A stretch of 45,458 nt of DNA from Treponema sp. UBA1798 (GTDB taxonomy: Bacteria > Spirochaetota > Spirochaetia > Treponematales > Treponemataceae): assembly GCA_002319875.1 (NCBI GenBank), contig DCFS01000181.1, forward strand, positions 1 through 45,458, given 5' to 3'. Each line of letters begins with the position of its first letter. Position 1 is the stretch's first letter. The notes under the pieces are model-generated. The model had not been told where the DNA came from and did not search any database. It was given only the letters and a program-made list of their open reading frames with translations. The position numbers and the translations under genes are program-made. This document shows, in pieces, positions 26,063-34,774 of this stretch.

Positions 26063-27075
26063 ACCGAAGCGAAGGTTTCCACCCGGCTGTGTCTTCTTTT
26101 GTTCCTGTTGCCCTGCTGCTTGCCGTCAGTTTCCTGGCGGCAGCCTCTTTGGGGGCTGAACATATAAATTTTATACAGATGCTGCATCCGGACAGAATGG
26201 AAGAGTACCAGAAAATCATCCTGTTTCGGATCCGCCTGCCGCGTGTCATACTGGCACTTCTTGCCGGCATGCTTCTTGCCGGTTCCGGGGCTGTTTTCCA
26301 GCTTTTTTTCCGTAATGCGCTTGCGGAACCGGGGATTATGGGGATTTCCGCAGGGGCGACGCTCGGAGCCGTTATTTCCGGGTTTGTCGGACCGGGGATT
26401 ATCGGAATTATCAGTATCCAGTCACTGGGCGCTTTTGCAGGTGCTTTATGTGCTGCGCTTGTCGTTACCATTCTTTCGGCTGTGCGGAAAGACGCCCTTT
26501 CCGCTTCCGTGACACTGCTTTTGTGCGGAACCGCGCTCGGAACGCTTTATTCTTCTTTTTCTTCGATTATTATTCTGCTCAATGAGAAAATCCTGCACGG
26601 TATGTTCGTATGGATGCTCGGCAGTTTTAACGGAAAGACATGGACCGATTTTATTTTTATTGCTTTTCCGGCTGCTATGGCAATGATACTTCTCCTTTTC
26701 TGTTCACACACGCTCGATCTGCTTGCAGGGGGGGAACTGACAGCCCGTTCTCTCGGGCTTGAAATAAAAACGCTTCGTCTGCTTGTTATTGCAGGAGGTT
26801 CCCTTGCTGTGTCGGTTTCCGTATGTGCGGGCGGAACGATCGGGTTCGTCGGGCTGATAGCCCCCCATATTGTCCGCCGTATGTACGGAGCTAAAAGCCG
26901 TATCCTTGTTCCTCTTTCCATGCTGTGGGGCGGCGTGATTATGCTTCTTTCTGATACGGTTGCGCGTGTTATCGTTGCACCGGCGGAATTACCTGTAGGT
27001 ATAGTAACGTCGATCCTGGGTGCTCCTTTTTTTATTTCTCTGATTGTATCCACACGGGGAATCCGGAATGCATAG
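26059..27075 (+). CDS. FecCD-family ABC permease (BtuC-like)
   Basis: 338 residues with about ten hydrophobic segments, as in BtuC/FecD/FhuB. Family landmarks are FRIRLPRVILALLAGMLLAGSGAVFQ, NALAEPGIMGISAGA, and the ATPase-coupling region GTIGFVGLIAPHIVRRMYG near the C-terminus. The start overlaps the binding-protein stop as ATGA. It forms the homodimeric membrane channel for the importer. Confidence 0.93.
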   Translation: MNRSEGFHPAVSSFVPVALLLAVSFLAAASLGAEHINFIQMLHPDRMEEYQKIILFRIRLPRVILALLAGMLLAGSGAVFQLFFRNALAEPGIMGISAGATLGAVISGFVGPGIIGIISIQSLGAFAGALCAALVVTILSAVRKDALSASVTLLLCGTALGTLYSSFSSIIILLNEKILHGMFVWMLGSFNGKTWTDFIFIAFPAAMAMILLLFCSHTLDLLAGGELTARSLGLEIKTLRLLVIAGGSLAVSVSVCAGGTIGFVGLIAPHIVRRMYGAKSRILVPLSMLWGGVIMLLSDTVARVIVAPAELPVGIVTSILGAPFFISLIVSTRGIRNA

Positions 27076-27874
27076 GCTTTCAGTTTCTTTGCTTGACGCC
27101 TGGTACGGCAGGACGCAGGTTCTTAACGGCATAACGCTTTCGGTATGTTCAGGTGAGTTACTGTGTCTGACCGGTCCGAACGGCGGTGGAAAATCGACGC
27201 TGCTTGCAGTTATGGCGGGAATAGTACCGGAAGGTCTACGTATAAAAACGGAAAACGGTTGTGGTATACCTGTTTTTGACGGAAAACGGCTTGACGGATA
27301 CAGCCGTAAACAGATTTCCTCACATATTGCCTTTATGACCCAGGATGAAACGATTGCGTGGAATTATCCGGTCCGCGACGTTGTCCTGACAGGCCGTTAT
27401 TCGCATACTGGTAGCGGTAGCGGTTATACGGTCTGCGATTACGAAACGGTGAACAGGGTTTTATCGGAGCTTGGAATCTCAGGGCTTGCCGACAGACCGG
27501 TGCATTCGCTTTCCGGAGGAGAATTCAGAAAGGTCCGTATAGCGCGCGCACTTGCGCAGGAACCTGAAATACTTCTGCTTGATGAACCTGCGGCAAATCT
27601 TGATTTCGGTTACCAGCAGATCCTTATGCGTATGATTACGGATATGGCCCATAATATGGGAACCGGTATTATCGCTTCAATACATGATCTGAATCTTGCA
27701 GCCTGTTTTGCAGACCGTATCGCGCTGCTTCCTTTACAGGGCTCCTGTCTGGCCGGCAGCGTCCGTGAGGTACTGACGCCGGGAAATCTTGAAGCTGTCT
27801 ATGGTACGAAAATGGGTGTGTTCAATCATCCTGTATTCGGTTGTCCCCAGGTATATTGGATGGGGCAGCATTGA
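27068..27874 (+). CDS. ABC transporter ATPase for cobalamin/siderophore import (BtuD/FecE-like)
   Basis: 268 residues from the ATG at 27068, with GGGGA about 7 bases upstream and an 8-base overlap with the permease gene; a TTG further up is unlikely. All nucleotide-binding motifs are intact: Walker A GPNGGGKST, Q-loop MTQDE, signature LSGGE, Walker B ILLLDEP and H-loop ASIHDL. It drives uptake through the FecCD-type permease. The 137 bases after it, up to the DUF1893 gene, show no clear terminator. Confidence 0.93.
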   Translation: MHRLSVSLLDAWYGRTQVLNGITLSVCSGELLCLTGPNGGGKSTLLAVMAGIVPEGLRIKTENGCGIPVFDGKRLDGYSRKQISSHIAFMTQDETIAWNYPVRDVVLTGRYSHTGSGSGYTVCDYETVNRVLSELGISGLADRPVHSLSGGEFRKVRIARALAQEPEILLLDEPAANLDFGYQQILMRMITDMAHNMGTGIIASIHDLNLAACFADRIALLPLQGSCLAGSVREVLTPGNLEAVYGTKMGVFNHPVFGCPQVYWMGQH

Positions 27875-28011
27875 ACCAGTATCTGTGCTGCAAACTGTGT
27901 GGTATGAAGCGCTCAGAAGGTATTGCAGCCGGCATTTTAATCACTGTTCCCCTGATATCATATATATGCTATATTGTTATTCATACATAAAATGAAACAG
28001 AGTAACAACAG

Positions 28012-28464
28012 ATGACTGATATAGAATATGCAAAGAAGCGTTTTAATTCCGGAAGTTATTCCTGCGTACTTGTAAAAAATGATATTGTTTATACAAGTAC
28101 GCTTTCAGGGATAGCTCCGCTTGTGACATTTCTGGAGGCGGGGACGGATTTGAAGGGCTTCTCTGCTGCTGATAAAATTATCGGAAAAGCTGCAGCGCTG
28201 CTTTTTGTCCTTGCCGGCGTCAGGGAAATATACGGGCAAACGATGAGCGAACGGGCAGTTGCCGTTCTGACTAGATACGGAATTATTTTTTCATGTGGTT
28301 TCCTTATTCCCGAGATCATTAACAGACAGGGGACCGGCATGTGTCCGATGGAAAAGACTGTGCTGGATATAGAAGAGCCTTCTGTTGCCCTGACGGCCTT
28401 AAAGCAGACAATGGCACGCTTAAAGGCCGGAAATACAAAAAACAATGGCGTTTCTGCTGTCTGA
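28012..28464 (+). CDS. DUF1893 family protein
   Basis: 150 residues. The sequence fits DUF1893, a small cytosolic family with a cytidine-deaminase-like fold: FSAADKIIGKAAALLFVLAGVREIYGQ, then INRQGTGMCPMEKTVLDI with a conserved Cys-Pro. I do not see a full HAE/PCxxC zinc site, so deaminase activity is doubtful. No function is established for the family. It follows the B12-type importer on the same strand after 137 bases and may have its own promoter. Confidence 0.75.
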   Translation: MTDIEYAKKRFNSGSYSCVLVKNDIVYTSTLSGIAPLVTFLEAGTDLKGFSAADKIIGKAAALLFVLAGVREIYGQTMSERAVAVLTRYGIIFSCGFLIPEIINRQGTGMCPMEKTVLDIEEPSVALTALKQTMARLKAGNTKNNGVSAV

Positions 28465-28494
28465 TTAAAATATCAGGATTTAAACAGCGAATCC

Positions 28495-29637
28495 CTAGCG
28501 GTGCAGCTGTATTGACAGAGATAGAGGTTCGTCAAAAATATTTGAAACTGATATATTTTCTGCGTCATAGGAATACTGGTCATCGTCTGTCGTCAGTTCC
28601 GGTATTCTGATAAAATGGGTGCCTGCCTGTATACGGCAGTTTTTGTTTACATTTATATTGATACCGAGTCCGATACCTGTTTCCGGAACCCATCCTGCTT
28701 TATTATTGCCGCCGGGGCCGGTAGACCCCGGATGATCATAGTTGGCATAGTAAAAGCCCATCATTACAGACAGGATATATTCTATTTTTCCATCGTCTTG
28801 TGTATACATGAATGACAGTGGTAACCGCCCGAGGAATTCCCGGTTGCCATATTCCGGTATAACATTATGAAGCGATTTTGTATCATTTACTGCATTCAGA
28901 GTAAGTGATACATTCGGACGGAAGCCTACCTTAAGGTTGTTGTCGAAGTTGCAGGTAATTCCGAACCAGCTGCCGGCAGAATATAATACGGGGGTAGAGG
29001 ATACATCGGTTGTGTTTGCCGCACCTGCAAGAGTCGGCATTATGGAACAGGAAAACCCGGTACCGTTATCAGCGTCCGTTCCATATTCAGTTTTAACTGA
29101 GAACAGCGGCTGTATTACATCAATATTGTTTGAAGATGAATAACGGTACTGCAGATTTATTTCCCCGGAAGTTCTCAGTATGCGGCCGGCAGAGAGATTC
29201 CATGTTTTCCCTGCAGCTATCCCGGGCATGGCCGTTCCTTTCCCGCCGGAGTAACAGTAATCGTAGTATACGAATTTTCCTGCCCAGTTCCCTGGAAAAC
29301 CGAACATAACAGAGGCCGTTTCATCGGTCATATTCTGCGGCCAGGCTTTATAATTGGTTATTTTTTCGGTATATGAAAAGGTTCCGTATATGCCACTGTA
29401 TGTACCGGATACTCCCACATTCAGATAATTATTATCGATCCCCGTATAGAGTGAAAGAGCCTGCACCGGAATATCATTCCAGTGCAGAATATCAGCGTAA
29501 TAATCATAAGGCACACTGAAAACTCCAAACGAAGCATTCCTGACAGCACTTTCTGTCTGGCCAGGCAGTATCCACTGCAGTCCGGCTGTGAAATACAAAA
29601 CTATAAGACATCTCTTTAAATACATACTTTTTTTCAC
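28495..29637 (-). CDS. Exported protein of unknown function, predicted beta-barrel
   Basis: 380 residues. A signal peptide (KRCLIVLYFTAGLQWILPGQT) is followed by alternating polar and aromatic stretches rich in Gly, Tyr, Asn and Ser, which suggests antiparallel beta strands of an outer-membrane barrel. I could not assign a family. The GTG at 29637 is the longest start; ATG 29625 is also possible. It is convergent with the DUF1893 gene, with 30 bases between the stops. Confidence 0.6.
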   Translation of the reverse strand: MKKSMYLKRCLIVLYFTAGLQWILPGQTESAVRNASFGVFSVPYDYYADILHWNDIPVQALSLYTGIDNNYLNVGVSGTYSGIYGTFSYTEKITNYKAWPQNMTDETASVMFGFPGNWAGKFVYYDYCYSGGKGTAMPGIAAGKTWNLSAGRILRTSGEINLQYRYSSSNNIDVIQPLFSVKTEYGTDADNGTGFSCSIMPTLAGAANTTDVSSTPVLYSAGSWFGITCNFDNNLKVGFRPNVSLTLNAVNDTKSLHNVIPEYGNREFLGRLPLSFMYTQDDGKIEYILSVMMGFYYANYDHPGSTGPGGNNKAGWVPETGIGLGININVNKNCRIQAGTHFIRIPELTTDDDQYSYDAENISVSNIFDEPLSLSIQLHR

Positions 29638-29723
29638 TCTGTGACTTTAGCAAAAACAGGCATAAAGGTAAATAGTGTAAAGGTATTTTTCAGCGCAGCC
29701 TGAGTTTGAAAATCTGCTTCTTT

Positions 29724-30215
29724 TTATGGAAGTTTTTGAGGTGTCTTAATCCATATACTTTCTGTAACCTGCCATCCGGTATTTTTTATTTCGGTTGCTG
29801 CAACCTGGAAAATTCTACAGGGAAGAGAAAATGAAGCATGCCGTTCAATGATTTTTTTTATAAACGGTACTTGCTCTGGTACAAAAGAAAGCAGCGTTGT
29901 TTCTTTATTAAATGATGCTGCATATATGATACAGTTTTCGAGGTTCCTGCCGGTTTTTGTAGTTACGCGGCATGGGAACATAATACTGTTGCCCTTTATT
30001 ACTGGTGCACGGATGGTGAAAGAACTTAATTCAGATCCCGGTTTTTCCGGCTCTCCACTTATATATGTACACCATAACGGGTAATGAGGAAATACTATGC
30101 ATGGACCGGTGTTATTCGCATTCAAAGCCACACTATTGAGTTCATATACCAGTTTTTTCTGTTCTCTTATTAAGAGCAGCATCTCTGTCGGATGAGGAAC
30201 GATGACGGTATACAT
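29724..30215 (-). CDS. Small protein of unknown function
   Basis: 163 residues from the ATG at 30215 (MYTVIVPHP). The open frame runs further up to 30542, but that part lies antisense to the next gene and is discarded. Features are a mixed alpha/beta pattern, no signal peptide and no membrane segment. No family is recognised. It diverges from the HExxH gene with only 45 bases between start codons, so the two may share control. No ribosome site is clear, which lowers confidence in the start. Confidence 0.5.
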   Translation of the reverse strand: MYTVIVPHPTEMLLLIREQKKLVYELNSVALNANNTGPCIVFPHYPLWCTYISGEPEKPGSELSSFTIRAPVIKGNSIMFPCRVTTKTGRNLENCIIYAASFNKETTLLSFVPEQVPFIKKIIERHASFSLPCRIFQVAATEIKNTGWQVTESIWIKTPQKLP

Positions 30216-30260
30216 AGCTAAAGTATAGCTCTTTTGGAGTAAACAGTGTAGTATTTGAAT

Positions 30261-32078
30261 ATGAAGTTTTTTTCTGGTTTTCGAAAAATATGCTATCTGA
30301 TGTGTTTCATATTTCTTATAACAGGTATTTTTCTGACAACCCGTGCGTTGATACGCGGACAGGCGGGAGATTCCCGTCTGATGCTTGCTTTCCCGGTAAA
30401 TACGTCTGTCCGTCAGTCTCCACTCATCGGCCTGGACGGAAACGCCAAAAATGGAACAGTAAAAAAAATATCCGGGGCTCCTTATGCCTATTTTCGTTTT
30501 ACTGATGCACAGATGACAGAATTCTGGCGGGAATATGAGCAAAACGGGGATGCAGCGCTGGCTCTTACCATATCCTTATTTCCGCAGAAAATACAGGTCA
30601 AGACAAAAGAAACCCCTTTTACTTTCGGATTCCTGTATAAAGAGGATTTTCAGTCTGCAACACGACTTTATAAAGAGATAAAAAAAAGGCCATTGGTTAC
30701 AGCAAATCTTGATGACTTTTCTCAGACGGAACGTTTTACGATTTCATGTTGCTTTCCAGCCTCTTTGCCTGCGGATAAACTTCCGACCGGTTTTTTTGTT
30801 TATGGAACCCGGCCATTCTCGATAGACTCTGCGCAGGCTGTACGGGCTTCTGTGGGCTGGAACCGGGAGGCCTGTTTTTTCGGTTTTGCTCCCGGCGGTG
30901 GAAAGATAAGTACTTCTTTTGATACTGTAGACTTTACCGGAGCATCAAGCATATTTCCTGGAGAAAACAGTCATGACGTATTGATGCCCGCTGTTATATT
31001 CGGATTGTCACCATACGAAAACAGCGGTTCAGTTAGAAACCAAAAGAAAATATCTGTTACGTACGGACATGAAAAGCTTGTTATCTATCGTATAAAGGGG
31101 CAAAGAGAAATGAATGTCCCGGCCGCTTCACTGGCGGAACCGTTTACAGCAGTATCTTTTACGGAAAATGCGGATATGGTTAATTCCGTGCTCATGGTAC
31201 AATCGGAAAAGAAACTACTTCCGTTGAAGGAAGACAGGGTTCTTGTTCCGTATAAGTGTGACCCGGGACTTATACCCGGTTGGAAAAAGGAACGATGGCG
31301 TACACATGATTACGAGCTTTTTGAATGGGCGGAATTTCCCGGCATCCTTTTTTTTGATACGCTGGATTATAAGGTCCAAAGCGAATTTTTCCGGCGAATA
31401 GCTTTTTATGTCGAAAAAGCCGGTTCCCGCGGGAAACTGCTTACCGATACACAGCTTGACGGCCTGCACGGATACAATGCCCATGATTACAGGGCAGATT
31501 CCCTTGTGTCTTTCTTTTCTGAGGCAGAGAAACAGCGCTTTCCTCTCAACGCGAAAGAGAAACTGTTGTGTGATATCCTTATTGCAAATGGTATTATCAC
31601 CAGGGACAGCAGCGGGCAGCTGTCAGCCGGGCACGGAGCTGTAATTTCTGTTTCCCAGGAATCAGTACCATGGCTCAGAAAACTTTTTATAGCACATGAA
31701 GGGTGGCATGGGATATTTTTTACTGATGCGGAATTCCGTAATTTTGTGGCATCCGTATATTACACTATAGATCCTGAAGCATTATCATTCCTTAAGGCTT
31801 TCTGGTTTGCAAGAAAACTTAATTATGATCCGTCGGATGTCTATCTGATGCATAATGAATTTATGGCCTATCTGATGCAGCAACCCCTTTCAGCTACAGC
31901 TACCTATTTCCTGAGAGCTGCAGGAGAGGAGGAAGTGCGTAAACAGGCGGCGGTCCTTGCCCAATATATTCAAAAAAACCACGCTGCTGCTTTTGAAGAT
32001 GCTGCTTCAGTGCTTAATGAATATGCCTCTAATCGCTGGGGACTGGCCGCTGGACGGGTATGGATTATTATGCGGTAA
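30261..32078 (+). CDS. Membrane-anchored HExxH protein, putative metallopeptidase
   Basis: 605 residues from the ATG at 30261. One N-terminal membrane segment (about 12-30) suggests an anchor or uncleaved signal facing the periplasm. The first 330 residues look beta-rich and match nothing I know. Near the C-terminus, FIAHEGWHGIFF gives His479-Glu480-x-x-His483, the zincin motif. Fifty residues later HNEFMAYL offers Glu533 as a third ligand, the gluzincin pattern. LDGLHGYNAHDYRAD (about 400-412) is another conserved-looking block. Peptidase activity is inferred from motifs only. Its 3' end overlaps the convergent metallo-beta-lactamase gene by 11 bases. Confidence 0.65.
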   Translation: MKFFSGFRKICYLMCFIFLITGIFLTTRALIRGQAGDSRLMLAFPVNTSVRQSPLIGLDGNAKNGTVKKISGAPYAYFRFTDAQMTEFWREYEQNGDAALALTISLFPQKIQVKTKETPFTFGFLYKEDFQSATRLYKEIKKRPLVTANLDDFSQTERFTISCCFPASLPADKLPTGFFVYGTRPFSIDSAQAVRASVGWNREACFFGFAPGGGKISTSFDTVDFTGASSIFPGENSHDVLMPAVIFGLSPYENSGSVRNQKKISVTYGHEKLVIYRIKGQREMNVPAASLAEPFTAVSFTENADMVNSVLMVQSEKKLLPLKEDRVLVPYKCDPGLIPGWKKERWRTHDYELFEWAEFPGILFFDTLDYKVQSEFFRRIAFYVEKAGSRGKLLTDTQLDGLHGYNAHDYRADSLVSFFSEAEKQRFPLNAKEKLLCDILIANGIITRDSSGQLSAGHGAVISVSQESVPWLRKLFIAHEGWHGIFFTDAEFRNFVASVYYTIDPEALSFLKAFWFARKLNYDPSDVYLMHNEFMAYLMQQPLSATATYFLRAAGEEEVRKQAAVLAQYIQKNHAAAFEDAASVLNEYASNRWGLAAGRVWIIMR

Positions 32079-32652
32079 AGGTATCCTTTGCAGGAAAAAG
32101 ATCTGCATTGAATTTCTTTTCTGCAAGAACCGATGTCAGTGGACCGTGGCCCGGCATGAGTACGGTGTCATCCTGCTGACTCAGTATTTTGGATATGATG
32201 TTATTCTGTAATATATGTTCGGAAAATTTACTGCTTGTACTTCCGATTCTGCCGGCAGATATCGTATCACCGGTAAAAATTACCTGACCTATTTTATAGA
32301 TCATCGAGTCCGCTGAGTGGCCTGGGAGCGATGAGTAACGGACAGAAAGTCCTGAAACCGTTATCAGACCGTCGTCTTTAAGTACGGTTGTATCCTGTCT
32401 CGCAACTTCCCAGTCGGCAGCGAAGATTTGCGGCGAATATATTTTCTGCAATGTCTTAAGGCCATGTACGTGGCTTCCGTGATTATGGGTTATAAGTATT
32501 CCTGTGAGGATATAGCTGTTGCCTTCTATTAAATCGATAATTCCTTCTGTAATCTGGCCGGGATCTATAATAAGTGTTTCTTTTGTCTGTTCATTAACGA
32601 CAACATAACAGTTCGAGAAACCTGCAATATTTAAATGAAAATATATTTTCAA
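32068..32652 (-). CDS. Metallo-beta-lactamase-fold hydrolase, glyoxalase II-like, variant metal site
   Basis: 194 residues of the MBL fold. The motif normally written H-x-H-x-D-H reads H-N-H-G-S-H (His56, His58, Ser60, His61), so the Asp of the second metal site is replaced by Ser. Later ligands SLPGHSADSM, FTGDTI and MPGHGP are present. It may bind one metal or be reduced in activity. Glyoxalase II-like thioester hydrolysis is the family default, not shown here. It lies 82 bases after the pentapeptide-repeat gene on the same strand. Confidence 0.82.
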   Translation of the reverse strand: MKIYFHLNIAGFSNCYVVVNEQTKETLIIDPGQITEGIIDLIEGNSYILTGILITHNHGSHVHGLKTLQKIYSPQIFAADWEVARQDTTVLKDDGLITVSGLSVRYSSLPGHSADSMIYKIGQVIFTGDTISAGRIGSTSSKFSEHILQNNIISKILSQQDDTVLMPGHGPLTSVLAEKKFNADLFPAKDTFTA

Positions 32653-32734
32653 AACACTTTTCTCCTGATGTATCCAGTATTTTCTGTAGTAGCGGTATGG
32701 TAAAAATACACGGATGTGCTTTTACCATGTTTCC

Positions 32735-33382
32735 CTATAGTCCACCGCTTATAAAAAGTTCGCTGCCGCGACGGTCAAATTCAGCTTCCCGGGTATTTGA
32801 CATTTTGAATGATACATTCTGCTGCTCCAGTTCACAGAATACCGTTTTTTTTATGTTACAATTGCGGAAAGACGTGTTCACCAGTTTTGCCCTGATAAAG
32901 CGTGAATTATATAAATCAGAATCATCGAATGACGACTGATACGCTTCTATACCGCAGAAATTATCCTGGATCATATCGCTGCCTGTAAAGAGAGTGTGAG
33001 AAAATGTACAGCCGGCAAACGATGTAAACTGAATATTTGATTTAAGCAGGTTGCAATCGCTGAATGATGCAAAATCAAACATACTCATCCTGCTGCGCAA
33101 TAGTTCTGAATGAATGTCGGTAAATTTACAATACTGGAAATTGCAACCATAAAATTTTTTGCCGGAAAGATTTATGCCGGAAAAACTAATACCTGCTGCA
33201 TTCAGACCTACTATTTTATCATGCGTGCTTATATACAGGTAAATATCATTTTTCGCTTTTTCCGGATTTGGAATATGGTCCAGACAGTAACTTCTGCTTC
33301 CAGTCAGATTTCCTTCATCATCGAAAACAGACAGTGCTGTTTTCCGGCATGAAGATACAAGGCAGGGATTCAGCATATACAT
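32735..33382 (-). CDS. Pentapeptide-repeat protein with Cys/His N-terminal motif
   Basis: 215 residues. From about 58 onward it consists of loosely repeated A/C/S-x-(L/F)-x-x pentapeptides (for example FSGINLSGKKFYGCNFQYCKF) expected to form a right-handed quadrilateral beta helix. The first 36 residues carry Cys7, Cys12, Cys33 and His36, a possible small zinc site that is not a usual part of the family. The ATG at 33382 has AGGA 7 bases upstream. No function can be named; some relatives mimic DNA and bind gyrase, most are uncharacterised. Confidence 0.85.
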   Translation of the reverse strand: MYMLNPCLVSSCRKTALSVFDDEGNLTGSRSYCLDHIPNPEKAKNDIYLYISTHDKIVGLNAAGISFSGINLSGKKFYGCNFQYCKFTDIHSELLRSRMSMFDFASFSDCNLLKSNIQFTSFAGCTFSHTLFTGSDMIQDNFCGIEAYQSSFDDSDLYNSRFIRAKLVNTSFRNCNIKKTVFCELEQQNVSFKMSNTREAEFDRRGSELFISGGL

Positions 33383-33399
33383 AATTATATCCTATGGTA

Positions 33400-33428
33400 T
33401 TGCACTGGTTTAGTCAAATGAATATTAT
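33400..33428 (+). promoter_or_regulatory. Promoter predicting a leaderless zinc-ribbon/murI mRNA
   Basis: TTGCAC (33400-33405), a 17-base spacer, and TATTAT (33423-33428). The ATG follows after six bases with no Shine-Dalgarno sequence, so transcription should begin at or next to the start codon. Confidence 0.6.
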
Positions 33429-33434
33429 AGTTAC

Positions 33435-33731
33435 ATGTGCTGGAAATGCGGTAACTCTATTGATTTATCTCGTCCCGTGTATCGGACATCGGAATGTTCT
33501 GAGTGTGGGGCAGATTTGCACTGTTGTAGAAATTGTCTCTTTTATGCACCGGGAAACCATTATGACTGCAGAGAAACGGTGGATGAACCTGTAACAGACA
33601 AGGAAAAGGCAAATTTTTGTGACAGTTTTTCTCCTAAAAAGGATTTCGGCGGAAAATCAAGCAATTCCAATGCGGTTTCAAAGTCAAAGGATGTATTTAA
33701 CAGCCTTTTTGGGAGCCTTACGTGTCTGTAA
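33435..33731 (+). CDS. Small cysteine-rich zinc-ribbon protein
   Basis: 98 residues. Paired CxxC knuckles at MCWKCG (Cys2, Cys5) and CSECG (Cys21, Cys24) form a probable zinc ribbon, followed by CCRNCLFYAPGNHYDCRE and DKEKANFCDSF. I recall similar small proteins with this second block in several bacterial phyla without an assigned role. The end overlaps murI by ten bases, so the two are translationally linked. The tail after residue 70 is Ser/Lys-rich and probably flexible. Confidence 0.78.
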   Translation: MCWKCGNSIDLSRPVYRTSECSECGADLHCCRNCLFYAPGNHYDCRETVDEPVTDKEKANFCDSFSPKKDFGGKSSNSNAVSKSKDVFNSLFGSLTCL

Positions 33732-34573
33732 ATTTTGTATTTCTTGATTCTGGTACCGGCGGTATACCGTATATGCAGTGTCTGAAGCAGGTATGCCCGG
33801 ATGCCCGTTGTGTATATCTGGCTGATGCTGTGCATTTCCCTTATGGTACAAAGACTCCTTCAGAAGTTACGGAGTGTGCATCTTCTGCTGTTGCGCTTAT
33901 TCTTGAAAAATGGACCCCTGATGCAATCGTGATAGCCTGTAATACTATTTCCGTCACGTCTCTTGGAGAATTACGTTCCCTGTTTCCTCATGTTCCGATT
34001 GTCGGAACAGTACCTGCCATAAAACTGGCAGCTAAGGTCTCGATAAACAGAAAAATAGGATTGCTTGCTACCGAGGGAACTGTCCGACATCCGTATACGT
34101 TGGATCTCGAAAAAAAATACGCAGCTGATTGTTCGATTGTTTCACGAGCAGATACGGATCTTGTGTCTTTTATTGAGCATTCGCTGTTTACATCGGATAA
34201 AGAGGGCCGTAAAAAAGCTGTAAAACCGGCAGTCGATTTTTTTGCGGAGGCAGGATGTGATACTATCGTTCTCGGTTGTACTCATTTTATCCATATGGCT
34301 GAAGATATTTCAGAAGCTGCCGGAAACGAAGTTCATGTTATAGATTCCCGGGAAGGTGTCATAAATCAGGCGCTGAAAGTTGCGTCAGAGCAGCATTCAT
34401 TGAAAAGCCGCCGATCCTTATCGCTTTTTACTACTTTGACCGATTTCTTAAAGGAAAAACCTTCTGATCAGAGTTTATTTGTTACCGGATTCAGAAATCC
34501 CGAAGATTTCAGCGAATACCGCCTTTTATGCAATGAACTTTCCATCCCGTGGGGCGGTATTGTTCCGTTGTAG
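33722..34573 (+). CDS. murI: Glutamate racemase
   Basis: 283 residues. It interconverts L- and D-glutamate for peptidoglycan. FLDSGTGG at the N-terminus, the first catalytic cysteine in ACNTIS and the second in LGCTHF are all intact. The start is a GTG with GGGAG six bases upstream, inside the preceding zinc-ribbon gene. The C-terminal extension (about 245-283) is somewhat longer than in minimal racemases. No other cell-wall gene is adjacent, although dapL lies 2.5 kb downstream. Confidence 0.95.
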   Translation: MSVNFVFLDSGTGGIPYMQCLKQVCPDARCVYLADAVHFPYGTKTPSEVTECASSAVALILEKWTPDAIVIACNTISVTSLGELRSLFPHVPIVGTVPAIKLAAKVSINRKIGLLATEGTVRHPYTLDLEKKYAADCSIVSRADTDLVSFIEHSLFTSDKEGRKKAVKPAVDFFAEAGCDTIVLGCTHFIHMAEDISEAAGNEVHVIDSREGVINQALKVASEQHSLKSRRSLSLFTTLTDFLKEKPSDQSLFVTGFRNPEDFSEYRLLCNELSIPWGGIVPL

Positions 34574-34739
34574 AAAGCCGGATGAAGCGTGAATCAGCAC
34601 TATTCGGGGTTAATAATATGTAATATAAAGGTTTAATAATTCTGTGAATCTGTTTTAAAACATTGATAGATTTTTTGCACGAGGTGCTATATAATATTCC
34701 TTAAATATAGTGTAATAAATACAAAAATGAATTAAGCTA

Positions 34740-34767
34740 TTGTAATTTAAGAATTATCTTATATAAT
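34740..34767 (+). promoter_or_regulatory. Promoter of the two-component operon, near-leaderless
   Basis: TTGTAA (34740-34745), 16-base spacer, TATAAT (34762-34767); the ATG at 34775 begins seven bases later. AGG at 34768-34770 could act as a weak ribosome site only if a longer transcript exists. The gap after murI (34574-34739) is A/T-rich and otherwise featureless. Confidence 0.6.
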
Positions 34768-34774
34768 AGGTTTT

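Noticed and set aside
27789..27995. A 68-residue frame overlapping the end of the B12-type ATPase
   Set aside because: It is out of frame with the ATPase, has no start signal and no recognisable features.
29724..30542. A 272-residue leftward open frame
   Set aside because: The part above 30215 is antisense to the HExxH gene and has low-complexity, unprotein-like composition; only the 163-residue portion from ATG 30215 is kept.
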